A program made the translations under genes and the position numbers. 64,000 bases of DNA from positions 248,001 to 312,000 of the forward strand of contig CAWJOG010000010.1 of NCBI GenBank assembly GCA_963844435.1, in the 5' to 3' direction. The stretch comes from JBDSLU01 sp963844435 (GTDB taxonomy: Bacteria; Acidobacteriota; Vicinamibacteria; Vicinamibacterales; Vicinamibacteraceae). This document shows positions 56,163-64,000 of the stretch, one piece after another (position 1 is the stretch's first letter; every line of letters starts with the position of its first letter). The notes beneath the pieces are model-generated. The model was not told the origin of the DNA, ran no database searches, and worked only from the letters and a program-made list of their open reading frames with translations.

Positions 56163-58826
56163 CTACGGGGCCTGCAGCGCCGCCGCGACCTGCTGAAGCA
56201 GCGCGATCAGACCCGTCACGTTGGCGCCTGCGGCTTGCGCGTCCGTCAACGCGCGCAGGGACACGTCGACCTTCGCCAAAGCAGCGATGACCGTCGGAGG
56301 CTCCAGCTGGCCATCGGCCCCATCCCGGCTCAATTCGGCGACGGCTCCCTCGAGCGCCCGGCGGACGCTCTCGAACAGCCGCCGCAGGGTCGGATTCGTC
56401 GTAGTCGCAATGAGCTGCTTGATCTGCGCGATGATGTCCTGCAGCGACTGGGTCACGGTCCGCACGGGCACCTGCGCCTGCTGGCTCGCCGCACCCGCAT
56501 CATCGTCGCTGACGCTGAGCGACAGGGCGTAAGTTCCGGCCGTGACATAGCGATGCGAGTGGCGCAGCTGGCCGACGACGCCACCGAACGCGTCGCTGAA
56601 CGTCTCGAAGCCATCCTGGCTTCGATTGATGCCCCCGTCACCCCAAGTGATCACGGCGGTCTGATGGTCCGGTTTGCCGGGGTCCGTGAACGCTCCCCGC
56701 ACGGTCGCGGGCACCCGTTCGATGAAATACGGAACGTCGACGCCCAGCTGCTGGTTCAGCGTGTTGAAGACGCCAAACTGCGTGATCGTCGGCGCGACGT
56801 TGGTGATGCCCAGCCTGAAGGTCGTGTCTCCCTCCTGGTGGTCGATGGGGTGGACCGACGTGATCGGGATCTCGTAGACGCTCGGCCCGTCCAGTTCCGC
56901 AGCGCTGAACGTCACGAGCATGCCGCGCCCGTTATATGTGCCGTTGCGGTCGAGATCCCAGAAGATCTCGGGCCGGTAGCTGTAGTAATCACAGTCCTCG
57001 TTGGTACCGGTCTTCAGGAACTGCACCGACGTGACCACGCCGTCCATGTCCCCGGCGCCGGGCGTGTCGGCGCTGACGTTCGAGAGATCGGCATCGGCCA
57101 ATGACTGCCCGAACCCGTTCAAGGCTTTCGTGCGATCGCCCGGGAACGAGTCGGCGCCGATGTGATTGTCGTTGGCGCGGACCGTGCAGCTGGAGGGCGC
57201 GAACCACCGCCAGGAGCTGGCCTCGTCGTTGAAGCCGGAGTGCAGGTCGAACGGCGTTCCTTCGAAGTTCTTGAAGTCATTGAAGTCGTCCTTGCTCCAG
57301 TCGAGGAAGTCGGCCACGAGATAGCGCCCGTCATGACCCTCGAAGTTCGTCTTGTCGAAGAACTGGATCCACGCTTTCGTGACCGGCTGCTCCCCCTGGC
57401 CCCCGAGCCACGTCTCGCTGCCTTCGGCAATCGAGAACGGCCCGAAGAACCGGGCGCCCGGCCGGAACGTCGGGCTGTTCGGTCTGGCCAGGTCGCGGTG
57501 GCGCCATTCGCCCATCCTGACTGTGCCCGCCGCCCCGCTGTTCTCGTGTTCGCTGGCATAGAACAGCAGCTCGCCGCTCGGCGTGACGTAGAAGGTCGAT
57601 GCCGCCGCGAAGTTCGCGGTATCCGATCCGAGCACGAACGATCCCGGGCCCGTCGTCCGGAAGTCCGGTTCCAGGTTGGGATGAGAATGCTTTTTGACGT
57701 TGGATACGAGCTTCAGGCGAATGTCGCAGCCCGGGCTCTGGCAACCGACGAAGTCGATCCGATAGAGATCCAGCATGTCGGGGCCAATCCTGATGAGATC
57801 GAGGAGGTTGATCCCGCCGCGTGCACCTGCAAGAAAGAGCGTCCCCTCGACGGTGCCCTGCCGCAGGAACTGGAGCATCTGGTGTTCCCGGCCCTTGGCC
57901 GTGGGCCAGGACTGATCGAGGTAGTCACGGTCAGCCGCATCGTTCGAATCCCACGTGTCCCACGGCTGGAAGTCCGCCGTCGCCAGCGTCGAACAGTCGC
58001 CGGTGCACCCCTCTTTCGGCAGCGACTCGAAGAAGTAGATCTTCTCGTTGAAGACGCCGTCGGCGTTCTTCGCGCCGGTTATCGCCAGAAGGTACCGACC
58101 GTTGGCCATCGGCGTGATTGCGACGATGCCGCCGTTGATCGCCGGATCCTCCGGCAGGAAGCGATTGACGATGTACGGATTCTCGGGATCGGCCACGTTG
58201 ACGAACAGCACCTGCATCTTCTGGGTCTCGTTGCCCAGGGGCGAGTCCACCCCGACGGCCAGGATGTCGCCCACCATCTGCATGCTCTCGGGATGTCCGT
58301 AGTGCGGCCAGCCGCCGGTTCCGTCGAGCCTGATCTGCTTGACGGCGAGGTCGCGCAGACAGTTCGGATAGTCCGCGTCGCAGTCAGGATCCGAGGGCGT
58401 GTCGGTGAAGCTGTTGCCCTTCAACAAGCGGTTGCTGCGCAGGCGCTCGCCGTGCTTTTCCCGGGACCCCATCCGGACGACAATCAGATTGCCGGGCTCA
58501 TGGGGTCCCGAGCAGACGACGGGGACGCCCGCGTTGAGACCGCTCCGGGTGAAGTAGAAATAGGGCGTGCCATCGGCGCTGTTCACCCGCGCGATGCCCT
58601 CGTAGTGCCGGCATGTCGTCGGATCCGGCATCGACGGATCGAGCGCCTTGCCGATGTCCCATCCCATCGGATCCGGTCTCACGCTCAGCTCATTGAACTG
58701 GCCGATGACACTGCCCAGGAAGCCTGGCTGGTTGTTCTGTTGCGCCGCCGCCGGCGCGGAGGTCAGCGCGATCACCGCTGCGATGAGCGACGCCTGTGCG
58801 AGGCGGGTACATGTTGTGGACTTCAA
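56163..58826 (-). CDS. large secreted protein with beta-propeller-like N-terminus and PKD domain
   Basis: This intact protein of about 887 residues has a signal peptide (ACTRLAQ-like start then ASLIAAVIALTSAPAAAQ). The first 600 residues contain repeated secreted-protein segments with paired cysteines (SDPDCDADYPNCLRD, EGCTGDCST, VGCQSPGCDI) and LVIMGSREKHGE-like strands, suggesting a propeller. A PKD domain follows: TVRGAFTDPGKPDHQTAVIT, WGDGG, LRHSHRYVTAGTYALSLSVS, DDD. The last 90 residues are helical (LQDIIAQIKQLIATTTNPTL). TTG 58824-58826 is the likely start because AGGAG lies at 58833-58837 (complement) with six-base spacing. I do not recognise a named family. An 11-bp-phased repeat lies 134 bp upstream. 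Confidence 0.75.
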   Translation of the reverse strand: MKSTTCTRLAQASLIAAVIALTSAPAAAQQNNQPGFLGSVIGQFNELSVRPDPMGWDIGKALDPSMPDPTTCRHYEGIARVNSADGTPYFYFTRSGLNAGVPVVCSGPHEPGNLIVVRMGSREKHGERLRSNRLLKGNSFTDTPSDPDCDADYPNCLRDLAVKQIRLDGTGGWPHYGHPESMQMVGDILAVGVDSPLGNETQKMQVLFVNVADPENPYIVNRFLPEDPAINGGIVAITPMANGRYLLAITGAKNADGVFNEKIYFFESLPKEGCTGDCSTLATADFQPWDTWDSNDAADRDYLDQSWPTAKGREHQMLQFLRQGTVEGTLFLAGARGGINLLDLIRIGPDMLDLYRIDFVGCQSPGCDIRLKLVSNVKKHSHPNLEPDFRTTGPGSFVLGSDTANFAAASTFYVTPSGELLFYASEHENSGAAGTVRMGEWRHRDLARPNSPTFRPGARFFGPFSIAEGSETWLGGQGEQPVTKAWIQFFDKTNFEGHDGRYLVADFLDWSKDDFNDFKNFEGTPFDLHSGFNDEASSWRWFAPSSCTVRANDNHIGADSFPGDRTKALNGFGQSLADADLSNVSADTPGAGDMDGVVTSVQFLKTGTNEDCDYYSYRPEIFWDLDRNGTYNGRGMLVTFSAAELDGPSVYEIPITSVHPIDHQEGDTTFRLGITNVAPTITQFGVFNTLNQQLGVDVPYFIERVPATVRGAFTDPGKPDHQTAVITWGDGGINRSQDGFETFSDAFGGVVGQLRHSHRYVTAGTYALSLSVSDDDAGAASQQAQVPVRTVTQSLQDIIAQIKQLIATTTNPTLRRLFESVRRALEGAVAELSRDGADGQLEPPTVIAALAKVDVSLRALTDAQAAGANVTGLIALLQQVAAALQAP

Positions 58827-58959
58827 CGCCAACTCCTCGTGTCTGTTAGGCGAGCCCTGAAGGCCCGCACGGCGCGTGCGCGGCTTCAACAGCTCTCTCT
58901 GTGGGGAAATCGCAAACGCGCGAGCAAAGACGACAGGCGTCGGCGGCGTGGCGAACGGG

Positions 58960-58988
58960 TCACCGTCAGGTCACCGTCAGATCACCGA
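58960..58988 (-). promoter_or_regulatory. three 7-bp direct repeats on an 11-bp period upstream of the PKD protein gene
   Basis: On the plus strand TCACCGT (58960-58966), TCACCGT (58971-58977) and TCACCGA (58982-58988) are spaced by CAGG and CAGA, an exact 11-bp period. This repeats the 7+4 architecture of the site at 47561-47589. Read in another register it contains CGTCAGG and CGTCAGA, similar to TGTCAGG there. It stands 134-162 bp before the PKD gene start, which is rather far, and it may instead serve another promoter. Confidence 0.55.
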
Positions 58989-59067
58989 GGTGACAACGGC
59001 GACGCTCAGCCCGGGGAGTCGCTCCGCAACGCTCCGCAGGCGGGGCGCCGGCTGACTGCGGCGCGTC

Positions 59068-59181
59068 GCGGCGCAGCTCGTCGAGGATGTTGAAGACCAG
59101 CGTCACGTGCGACGGCGCCAGGTCACTCTCAGACCGGCCCGCTTTGGTACCATCATTCGTCAGCTTCAGATCCGTGAGCAT
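59068..59181 (-). pseudogene. Ser/Thr kinase remnant (C-terminal tail only)
   Basis: On the minus strand, LTDLKLTNDGTKAGRSESDL and APSHVTLVFNILDELRRD closely match the C-terminus of STK1 in this window (ENDLTATHVTLVFQLFDQLRR). No propeller or kinase sequence precedes it: upstream lies the opposite-strand ECF42-type sigma gene. It therefore seems to be the last 38 codons of a deleted TolB-type kinase. Confidence 0.65.
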
Positions 59182-59209
59182 GCGGCAAAAGCGTGAGCGA
59201 CATTCAGGC

Positions 59210-60470
59210 ATGAGCGACACACATGAAGCGATCGAGGCCGTGTGGAAGATCGAGTCCACGCGACTCATCGCAGGGATTGCCCGCGTTACCCGCGACATCG
59301 GCATTGCGGAGGAACTCGCTCAGGATGCGCTTGTCGCCGCTCTCGAACGATGGCCGGACGAAGGTATCCCAGACAAACCTGCCGCGTGGCTGATGACAGC
59401 GGCAAAGCGGCGCGCCATCGACGCTCTGCGCCGTGGCCGGATGCTGGAACTAAAGCATGGAGAGATTGCGCGAGAGCTGGAACTCCAGCAGCAGCGGCTG
59501 GGTGAAGCAATGGATCGAGCTTTGGACCAGGTCATTGATGATGATGTCCTCCGCCTGATCTTTACCGCCTGCCATCCGGTGCTGGCCGTCGAGGGGCGCG
59601 TTGCGCTTACTTTGCGCGTGGCCTGCGGCCTCACCACCTCCGAGATTGCCCGGTCTTTCCTGGTGTCGGAGAAGACGCTGGGCCAACGCATCTTTCGAGC
59701 CAAGAAGACACTGTCCGAGGCTCATGTCCCCTTCGAGACGCCGCGCGGGGACGAGCTGAGACAGCGGCTCGAATCCGTGCTGTCCGTGGTCTACCTGATC
59801 TTCAACGAGGGATACACCGCAACCGCGGGCGACGAGTGGATGCGGGCAGCGCTCTGTGAGGAAGCACTCCGCCTAGAACGCATGCTGGCGCAGCTGCTGC
59901 CCGGGGAGCCCGAGGTCCATGGCCTGCTGGCGCTGATGGAGTTGCAGGCGTCGCGCAGCGCAGCGCGCAGCGGGCCGGCCGGAGAAGCGGTGCTTCTGCC
60001 GGAGCAGGACCGTTCGTTGTGGGACCATGCGCAAATTCAGCGAGGCATGGCTGCACTCGAGCGGGCGCAGCAGCTGGGTGGCGATGCCGATACTTACACC
60101 CTGCAGGCGGCGATCGCGGCGTGTCATGCGCGAGCCAACACCGCAGCGGAGACCGACTGGGGGAGGGTCGTGCGTCTCTATGACGCCCTGCTTCAGATCA
60201 GCCCGTCTCCCATCGTCGGGCTGAACCGCGCGGTCGCCGTCGGAATGGCACAAGGGCCAGCCGCCGGGCTCCATGCGCTGGATGCTCTCGCGGCTGAGCC
60301 CGCGCTGGGCAACTATCATCTGCTCCCGAGCCGTCAGGGGAGATCTGCTTCTGAAGCTGGGACGATACGCCGAAGCCCGCGAAGAGCTGCAACGCGCCAT
60401 CGCCATGACGGACAACGTTCGGGAGCACGAACTGCTGTCGAGAAAACTAAAAATCTTGGGCCCTTTGTAG
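59210..60470 (+). CDS. ECF42-type sigma factor with C-terminal TPR-like extension (one frame break)
   Basis: This sigma factor of about 419 residues belongs to the ECF42 group (DUF6596-containing). Region 2 reads IEAVWKIESTRLIAGIARVT and DIGIAEELAQDALVAALERW, with KPAAWLMTAAKRRAIDALRR; region 4 reads VALTLRVACGLTTSEIARSF, LVSEKTLGQRIFRAKKTLSE. The long C-terminal extension has the conserved SVVYLIFNEGYTATAGDEW, LALMELQASRSAARSG and SPIVGLNRAVAVGMAQGPAA, and ends in TPR-like helices after a frame break near 60337 (GRYAEAREELQRAIAMT). ATG 59210 matches the usual N-terminus MSDTHEAIEAVWKIES. This group has no anti-sigma factor; the C-terminal extension is needed for activity, and the partner is the DGPF protein that follows. 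Confidence 0.9.
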
Positions 60471-60549
60471 AATTCGGGTCGGGCCATTCGTCGACATTCT
60501 GAAGGGCAGGTCAGCCCGGCCCGCCTGAAGACGGGAACAAGGAGAAGTC

Positions 60550-60939
60550 ATGCCACATTATTTGCTTGCGGGTCACCTCCCCGACAACTTCGACCCGTCC
60601 ACACAGGACGAAGGGACGGTACACGAGATCAACGTGCTCAACGACGAATTGGAAGCTGCTGGTGCCAGGATCTTCGCTGGCGGCCTCAGCGCACCCAGCC
60701 ACGCGAAGTCGCTACGGCCGCGGCCCAATGGCGAAGTGCTCATCACCGACGGCCCGTTTCTGGAAGCCAAGGAGCACGTTGGTGGTTTTACGATAATTGA
60801 AGCCGCTGACATGGACGAGGCGCTGGCGTGGGGCCGCAAGGCTGTCATCGCCTGCCGGATGCCCCTCGAGGTGCGCGAGATCCCGTACAGCAACCTGCCG
60901 AGCGGCACACCTCACCCATCGCGCCAGCGAAAGCCGTGA
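60550..60939 (+). CDS. YCII/DGPF-domain protein, partner of the ECF42 sigma factor
   Basis: This 129-residue protein has a YCII-related fold with the DGPF signature: PNGEVLITDGPFLEAKEHVG, then GFTIIEAADMDEALAWGRKA. AAGGAG at 60539-60544 gives a strong ribosome binding site for ATG 60550. DGPF proteins are the constant genomic neighbours of ECF42 sigma factors and are transcribed from sigma-dependent promoters; their biochemical role is unproven. The 79-bp gap to the sigma gene leaves room for its own promoter, but I could not identify a convincing ECF42-type site. The C-terminal PSGTPHPSRQRKP looks disordered. Confidence 0.9.
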   Translation: MPHYLLAGHLPDNFDPSTQDEGTVHEINVLNDELEAAGARIFAGGLSAPSHAKSLRPRPNGEVLITDGPFLEAKEHVGGFTIIEAADMDEALAWGRKAVIACRMPLEVREIPYSNLPSGTPHPSRQRKP

Positions 60940-61046
60940 GCCCCCACAGGCGAAACCGGCTCCTCCTCCGACGCTCGACAACGGTCTCGGCGACGGCAAC
61001 ATCCGCATCGCGCTGGTGTTTTCCCGGTCGCTGACGCAGGTGCGGA

Positions 61047-62359
61047 TCAAAGCATGGCGTCGCGGAAGGCCCGGAGCAGCCGGAGTGCACCCGCCGCGAC
61101 CACCAGGATCACCAGCCAGCCGGCCGTCGCGGCGGCGAACGCGGCATCCGAGTCGCGGCCATTCGATGCTGAACCGGGCGAGTTGGGCGCCGCGGTCGAC
61201 CATCCAGTGCCACGCGGCATGCGCCACGATGGCCGACAGGACGATGGTGCCGACTCGCTCGGAGGCCGCATGCCGGAACAGCAGCGCCAGCGGCGGCAGG
61301 ATCAGCAGCAGCACGAGCAACTGTCCGAGCTCGACGCCGACGTTGAACGAGAGCAGCGACGCCACGCAGATGCGCTCCGGCGAACTGGAGGGACTCGCGC
61401 AGCGCGAACCCGAAGCCGAAGCCATGGACCAGGCCGAAGCCGAAGGCCACCACCCAGCGATGGGCGAACGTCGAGGCGATCATGTTCTCGATCGCCATGC
61501 AGACGATCGAGAGCGCGATGAGTGTCTCGATGAGCGGCGGGAACCAGAGGGCGCGTGGCGCGAGGTCGAAGGCCGACGCGATGAGCGTGATCGAATGCGC
61601 GACGGCAAAGGCGGTGACGATCGGGCACGAGGGCCCTGAGCCGGCGAATCGGGATGGCGAGGCAGACGAGGAAGAGCAGGTGATCCGCACCGCCGAGGAT
61701 GTGGCTGAACCCCAGCTGCACGAATCGCCAGGCCGCCTGGTGCCAGCGCGGATCGAGGCGGACGAGTCCGGGGTCGCCGACCCACTCGAAGGCCCGGACG
61801 GCACCGCCGGGAGGGAGGAACCGCACGGCCGTGGCGACGCGCACGCCGAGCCGCGCGAGCGCCGGATCGATCGCGAACGCGGATCGATCCGAACGGATGT
61901 CGTACTCGAGCAGGACGTCGAGCAGCGACTGATTCCAGTAGATCCGGGCGTCGGCGTCGAGCGGAGGGCCCGTGACGTGCGCGAGGGCCTGCTCGTAGCT
62001 CACGAACGAGCGATCGGACGGCAGCGAGATGCGTGCCGCTGCGAGGCGCGGGCGCGCCGAGCGTCGTGTCCGTTCTCCTGGATCTCGGAAGGCAGGCACC
62101 AGCCAGAGCGCGGCGGCGTCGGCGAGCGCGCGATCGATCGCGCGTCAGAGTCCAGCAGGCCTTCCGGCCCGCGCGTCGGATAGTCGACGTCGCGCATCGC
62201 TTCGAGCGGGACGCGGACGAGCACCCGGAGTCGCTGGCCCTCCGGCTTGACGAACGCGTGAACGACGACATCGGCGGGCAGATCGTGAGCGGCCGGGCGG
62301 CCGGCCCACACCAGCAGCGCGACAAGGACTCCGACAATCGTCAGCACGCGCGAACGCAT
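61047..62359 (-). CDS. HupE/UreJ-type membrane protein (frame broken)
   Basis: This protein of about 437 residues begins MRSRVLTIVGVLVALLVWAG with a signal segment and a periplasmic domain (ADVVVHAFVKPEGQRLRVLV, RVPLEAMRDVDYPTRGPEG). The membrane half is of the HupE/UreJ_2 type: FVQLGFSHILGGADHLLFLV, CLAIPIRR, VTAFAVAHSITLIASAFDLA, RWVVAFGFGLVHGFGFGFAL and LLSFNVGVELGQLLVLLLIL, with the His residues typical of metal-related permeases. Frame breaks lie near 62095, 62055, 61635, 61380 and 61155. The stop at 61047 ends the helix GWLVILVVAAGALRLLRAF. A nickel or other metal transport role is suggested by the family but not by any neighbour here. Confidence 0.82.
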
Positions 62360-62414
62360 GGGACCTGGCCGTCAGGGCTGGCGACCGGTTATATCATCCC
62401 GCGGGAGGTCGCAC

Positions 62415-63774
62415 ATGGCTGCCAGGCGTCGTGCCGTTCTCGGGGCTCTCTTCCTCGTGCTCGTCGCCGCGCTGCTCGTCGCGCGCGGCGCGTTCGAACG
62501 CATCGCCTCGGCACAGCGCGCCACCGGCGTGCAGGCGCCCACCTTCGAGGTCGATCCGCTGTGGCCCAGGCCGCTGCCCAATCACTGGGTGCTCGGCCAG
62601 ACGATCGGCGTGGCCGTCGATGCGCAGGACCACGTCTGGATCGTGCATCGCGGTGACGCGAGCCTGAACATCATGACGGAAGGCATCAACACGCAGGGGC
62701 CGACCTGGACGGTCAGCGAGCGATCAGCCGTGGTTGACGTTGCCGGGCGCCTCCCGGGGCGGCATCGGCACCGGCGCGCTGGTCTTCCAGATCACCGGCG
62801 CGGCGCCGCAGCAGCCGGCCACCGGCCACCTCACCGTCAACATCACGGGCTCGACGACGCTGAAGGAGCCGCCGTCGGCGTGCTGCAAGGGCGCGCCGCC
62901 CGTGCTCGAGTTCGATCGCGACGGCAATCTCGTCGGCCAGTGGGGCGGTCCGGGCGCCGGGTACGAATGGCCTGGACACCAACCACGGCATCACGGTCGA
63001 CTACAAGGGCAACGTCTGGATTGGCGGCAACGATCCGAAGGACGCGCAGATCCTCAAGTTCACGAAGCAGGGCAAGTTCCTGCTGCAGGTGGGCCATCCG
63101 GGCAAGAACGCCGGCAGCCACGACATGGAGAACTTCTGGCGCGCCGCGAAGGTCATCGTCGATCCGAAGATGAACGAGGCGTACGTCGCCGACGGCTACG
63201 GCAACAAGCGCGTGGTCGTCATCGACGCCGACACCGGCAAGTTCAAGCGCTACTGGGGCGCCTACGGCAACAAGCCTGACGACACCAACCTGGGTCCGTA
63301 CGATCCGGAGGCGCCGCCGGCGCGGCAGTTCCGCAGCCCGGTGCACTGCGCGGAGGTCTCGAACGACGGCCTCGTCTACGTGTGCGATCGCGCCAACAAC
63401 CGGATCCAGGTGTTCCAGCGCGACGGCACGTTCGTGAAGGAAGTCGTCATCGCGAAGAACACGCGCGGCGACGGCGCCGTCTGGGACATCGCGTTCTCGC
63501 GGGATCCGAGCAGACGTTCCTGTTCGTGGCCGACGGGCGCAACGAGCGTGTCCACATCGTGCAGCGCGAGTCACTGCAGCTGCTCACGAGCTTCGGCGAC
63601 GGCGGCCACCAGCCCGGGCAGTTCTTCGGCGTCCACAGCATCGCGACCGACTCGCGCGGCAACATCTACACGACCGAGACGTACGAGGGGAAGCGGCTGC
63701 AGAAGTTCGTCTACAAGGGCCTCGGCCCCGTGACGACGCCGGACCAGGGCACGCTGTGGCCGAGGTCGCGGTAG
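62415..63774 (+). CDS. secreted NHL-repeat beta-propeller protein (frame broken)
   Basis: This protein of about 450 residues has a signal peptide (AVLGALFLVLVAALLVARGA) and a six-bladed NHL/SMP-30-like propeller: VLGQTIGVAVDAQDHVWIVH, PPVLEFDRDGNLVGQWGG, GITVDYKGNVWIGGND, KVIVDPKMNEAYVADGYGNK, DGLVYVCDRANNRIQVFQRD and HSIATDSRGNIYTTETYEG. Frame breaks are needed near 62735, 62970 and 63515. GGGAGG at 62403-62408 fits ATG 62415. Similar proteins are common in Vicinamibacteria and resemble peptidyl-amidating lyases in fold, but their activity is unknown. It starts 55 bp from the divergent HupE-like gene. Confidence 0.8.
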
Positions 63775-63860
63775 AGGCCGTTCAGTGCCGTCTCGCGTTT
63801 GCATAACGCCCGCTCTCGGTCCCTGATAAGCCCTTTCCCCTGCGACAGATAATCAACGCT

Positions 63861-64000
63861 ATGGAGAACCCTCATCGTCTTCGTTGGCGCTGCTCTGCTC
63901 CGGCGGGCTCCGCGCCCAGACGCCGCCGGCGCCGCTCGACTGGAACGCCCAGCGCCCGAGATCCTCGACCGCTATCGGGCGCTCGTCCGCATCGACAGCA
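63861..64000 (+). CDS. probable M20-family peptidase, N-terminus only (runs off the window)
   Basis: After ATG 63861 a signal-like stretch (TLIVFVGAALL, then CSGGLRAQ in a second frame) precedes APLDWNAQRPEILDRYRALV and RIDS. The EILDRYRALVRIDS pattern is the usual start of acidobacterial M20/M25/M40 metallopeptidases, which continue with TSNPPG. At least two frame breaks fall within 140 bases. The catalytic metal ligands lie beyond the window, so the assignment is tentative. Confidence 0.45.
   Translation, partial: MENPHRLRWRCSAPAGSAPRRRRRRSTGTPSARDPRPLSGARPHRQ

Noticed and set aside
57942..57952. GTTCGAATCCC, resembling a tRNA T-loop
   Set aside because: It lies inside the PKD protein gene, and no acceptor, D or anticodon stems can be found around it.
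60489..60494. CGTCGA as a possible -35 element of an ECF42-dependent promoter for the DGPF gene
   Set aside because: It differs from the TGTCGA reported for the group and no matching -10 element stands at a suitable distance.

Overview
The window is GC-rich, densely coded bacterial DNA and most likely comes from an Acidobacteriota genome, probably of the Vicinamibacteria (subdivision 6) type. The pointers are a tandem pair of ADOP-type orphan permeases, large Ser/Thr kinases fused to TolB-like beta-propellers, ECF sigma factors of the acidobacterial TIGR02999 type paired with such kinases, and a winged-helix/FHA regulator. This placement is inference from gene content only. No rRNA, tRNA, CRISPR, transposase or phage gene was seen.

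Sequence quality is uneven. From 1 to about 24.8 kb and again from 60.3 kb to the end, many conserved genes change frame several times inside conserved domains. The region between about 24.8 and 60 kb is largely clean, with isolated breaks in the PAP2, mscS, fba, haloperoxidase and ScyD-like genes. I read most breaks as uncorrected sequencing indels, so such genes are annotated over their full reconstructed extent.

Layout: (1) 0-2 kb, siderophore receptor end plus PiuC-type hydroxylase. (2) 2.1-9.3 kb, a MoxR/DUF58/DUF4129/DUF4350 membrane-linked module with RDD and SpoIIM-like proteins. (3) 9.4-11.8 kb, a hybrid sensor kinase. (4) 12-17.3 kb, a DUF2339/DUF3999 pair. (5) 17.3-22.2 kb, DUF3500 protein, PII protein, and an LTXXQ periplasmic protein divergent from an OmpR-type regulator/kinase pair. 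(6) 22.3-27.2 kb, two ADOP permeases. (7) 27.2-31 kb, small membrane protein, double cupin, gamma-glutamyltransferase, PAP2 protein. (8) 31.3-42.7 kb, a same-strand run of MscS channel, GAPDH, class II aldolase, glycogen phosphorylase, GlgX, phosphofructokinase and pyruvate kinase: much of the route from glycogen to pyruvate. (9) 42.9-59.2 kb, a signalling and secretion region with two Ser/Thr kinases, one intact ECF sigma factor, a winged-helix/FHA protein, a haloperoxidase-like protein, a ScyD-like protein, a secreted hydrolase and a secreted PKD protein, interspersed with at least five broken gene fragments. (10) 59.2-60.9 kb, an ECF42-type sigma factor with its DGPF/YCII partner. (11) 61-64 kb, HupE/UreJ protein, NHL-repeat protein, and the start of a probable M20 peptidase.

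The most unusual signals are two triplets of 7-bp direct repeats on an exact 11-bp period (47561-47589 and 58960-58988), which look like OmpR/PhoB-type operators; the reproducible 'kinase followed 12-13 bp later by a truncated sigma gene' arrangement at two loci; and the compact glycogen-glycolysis cluster headed by a mechanosensitive channel.
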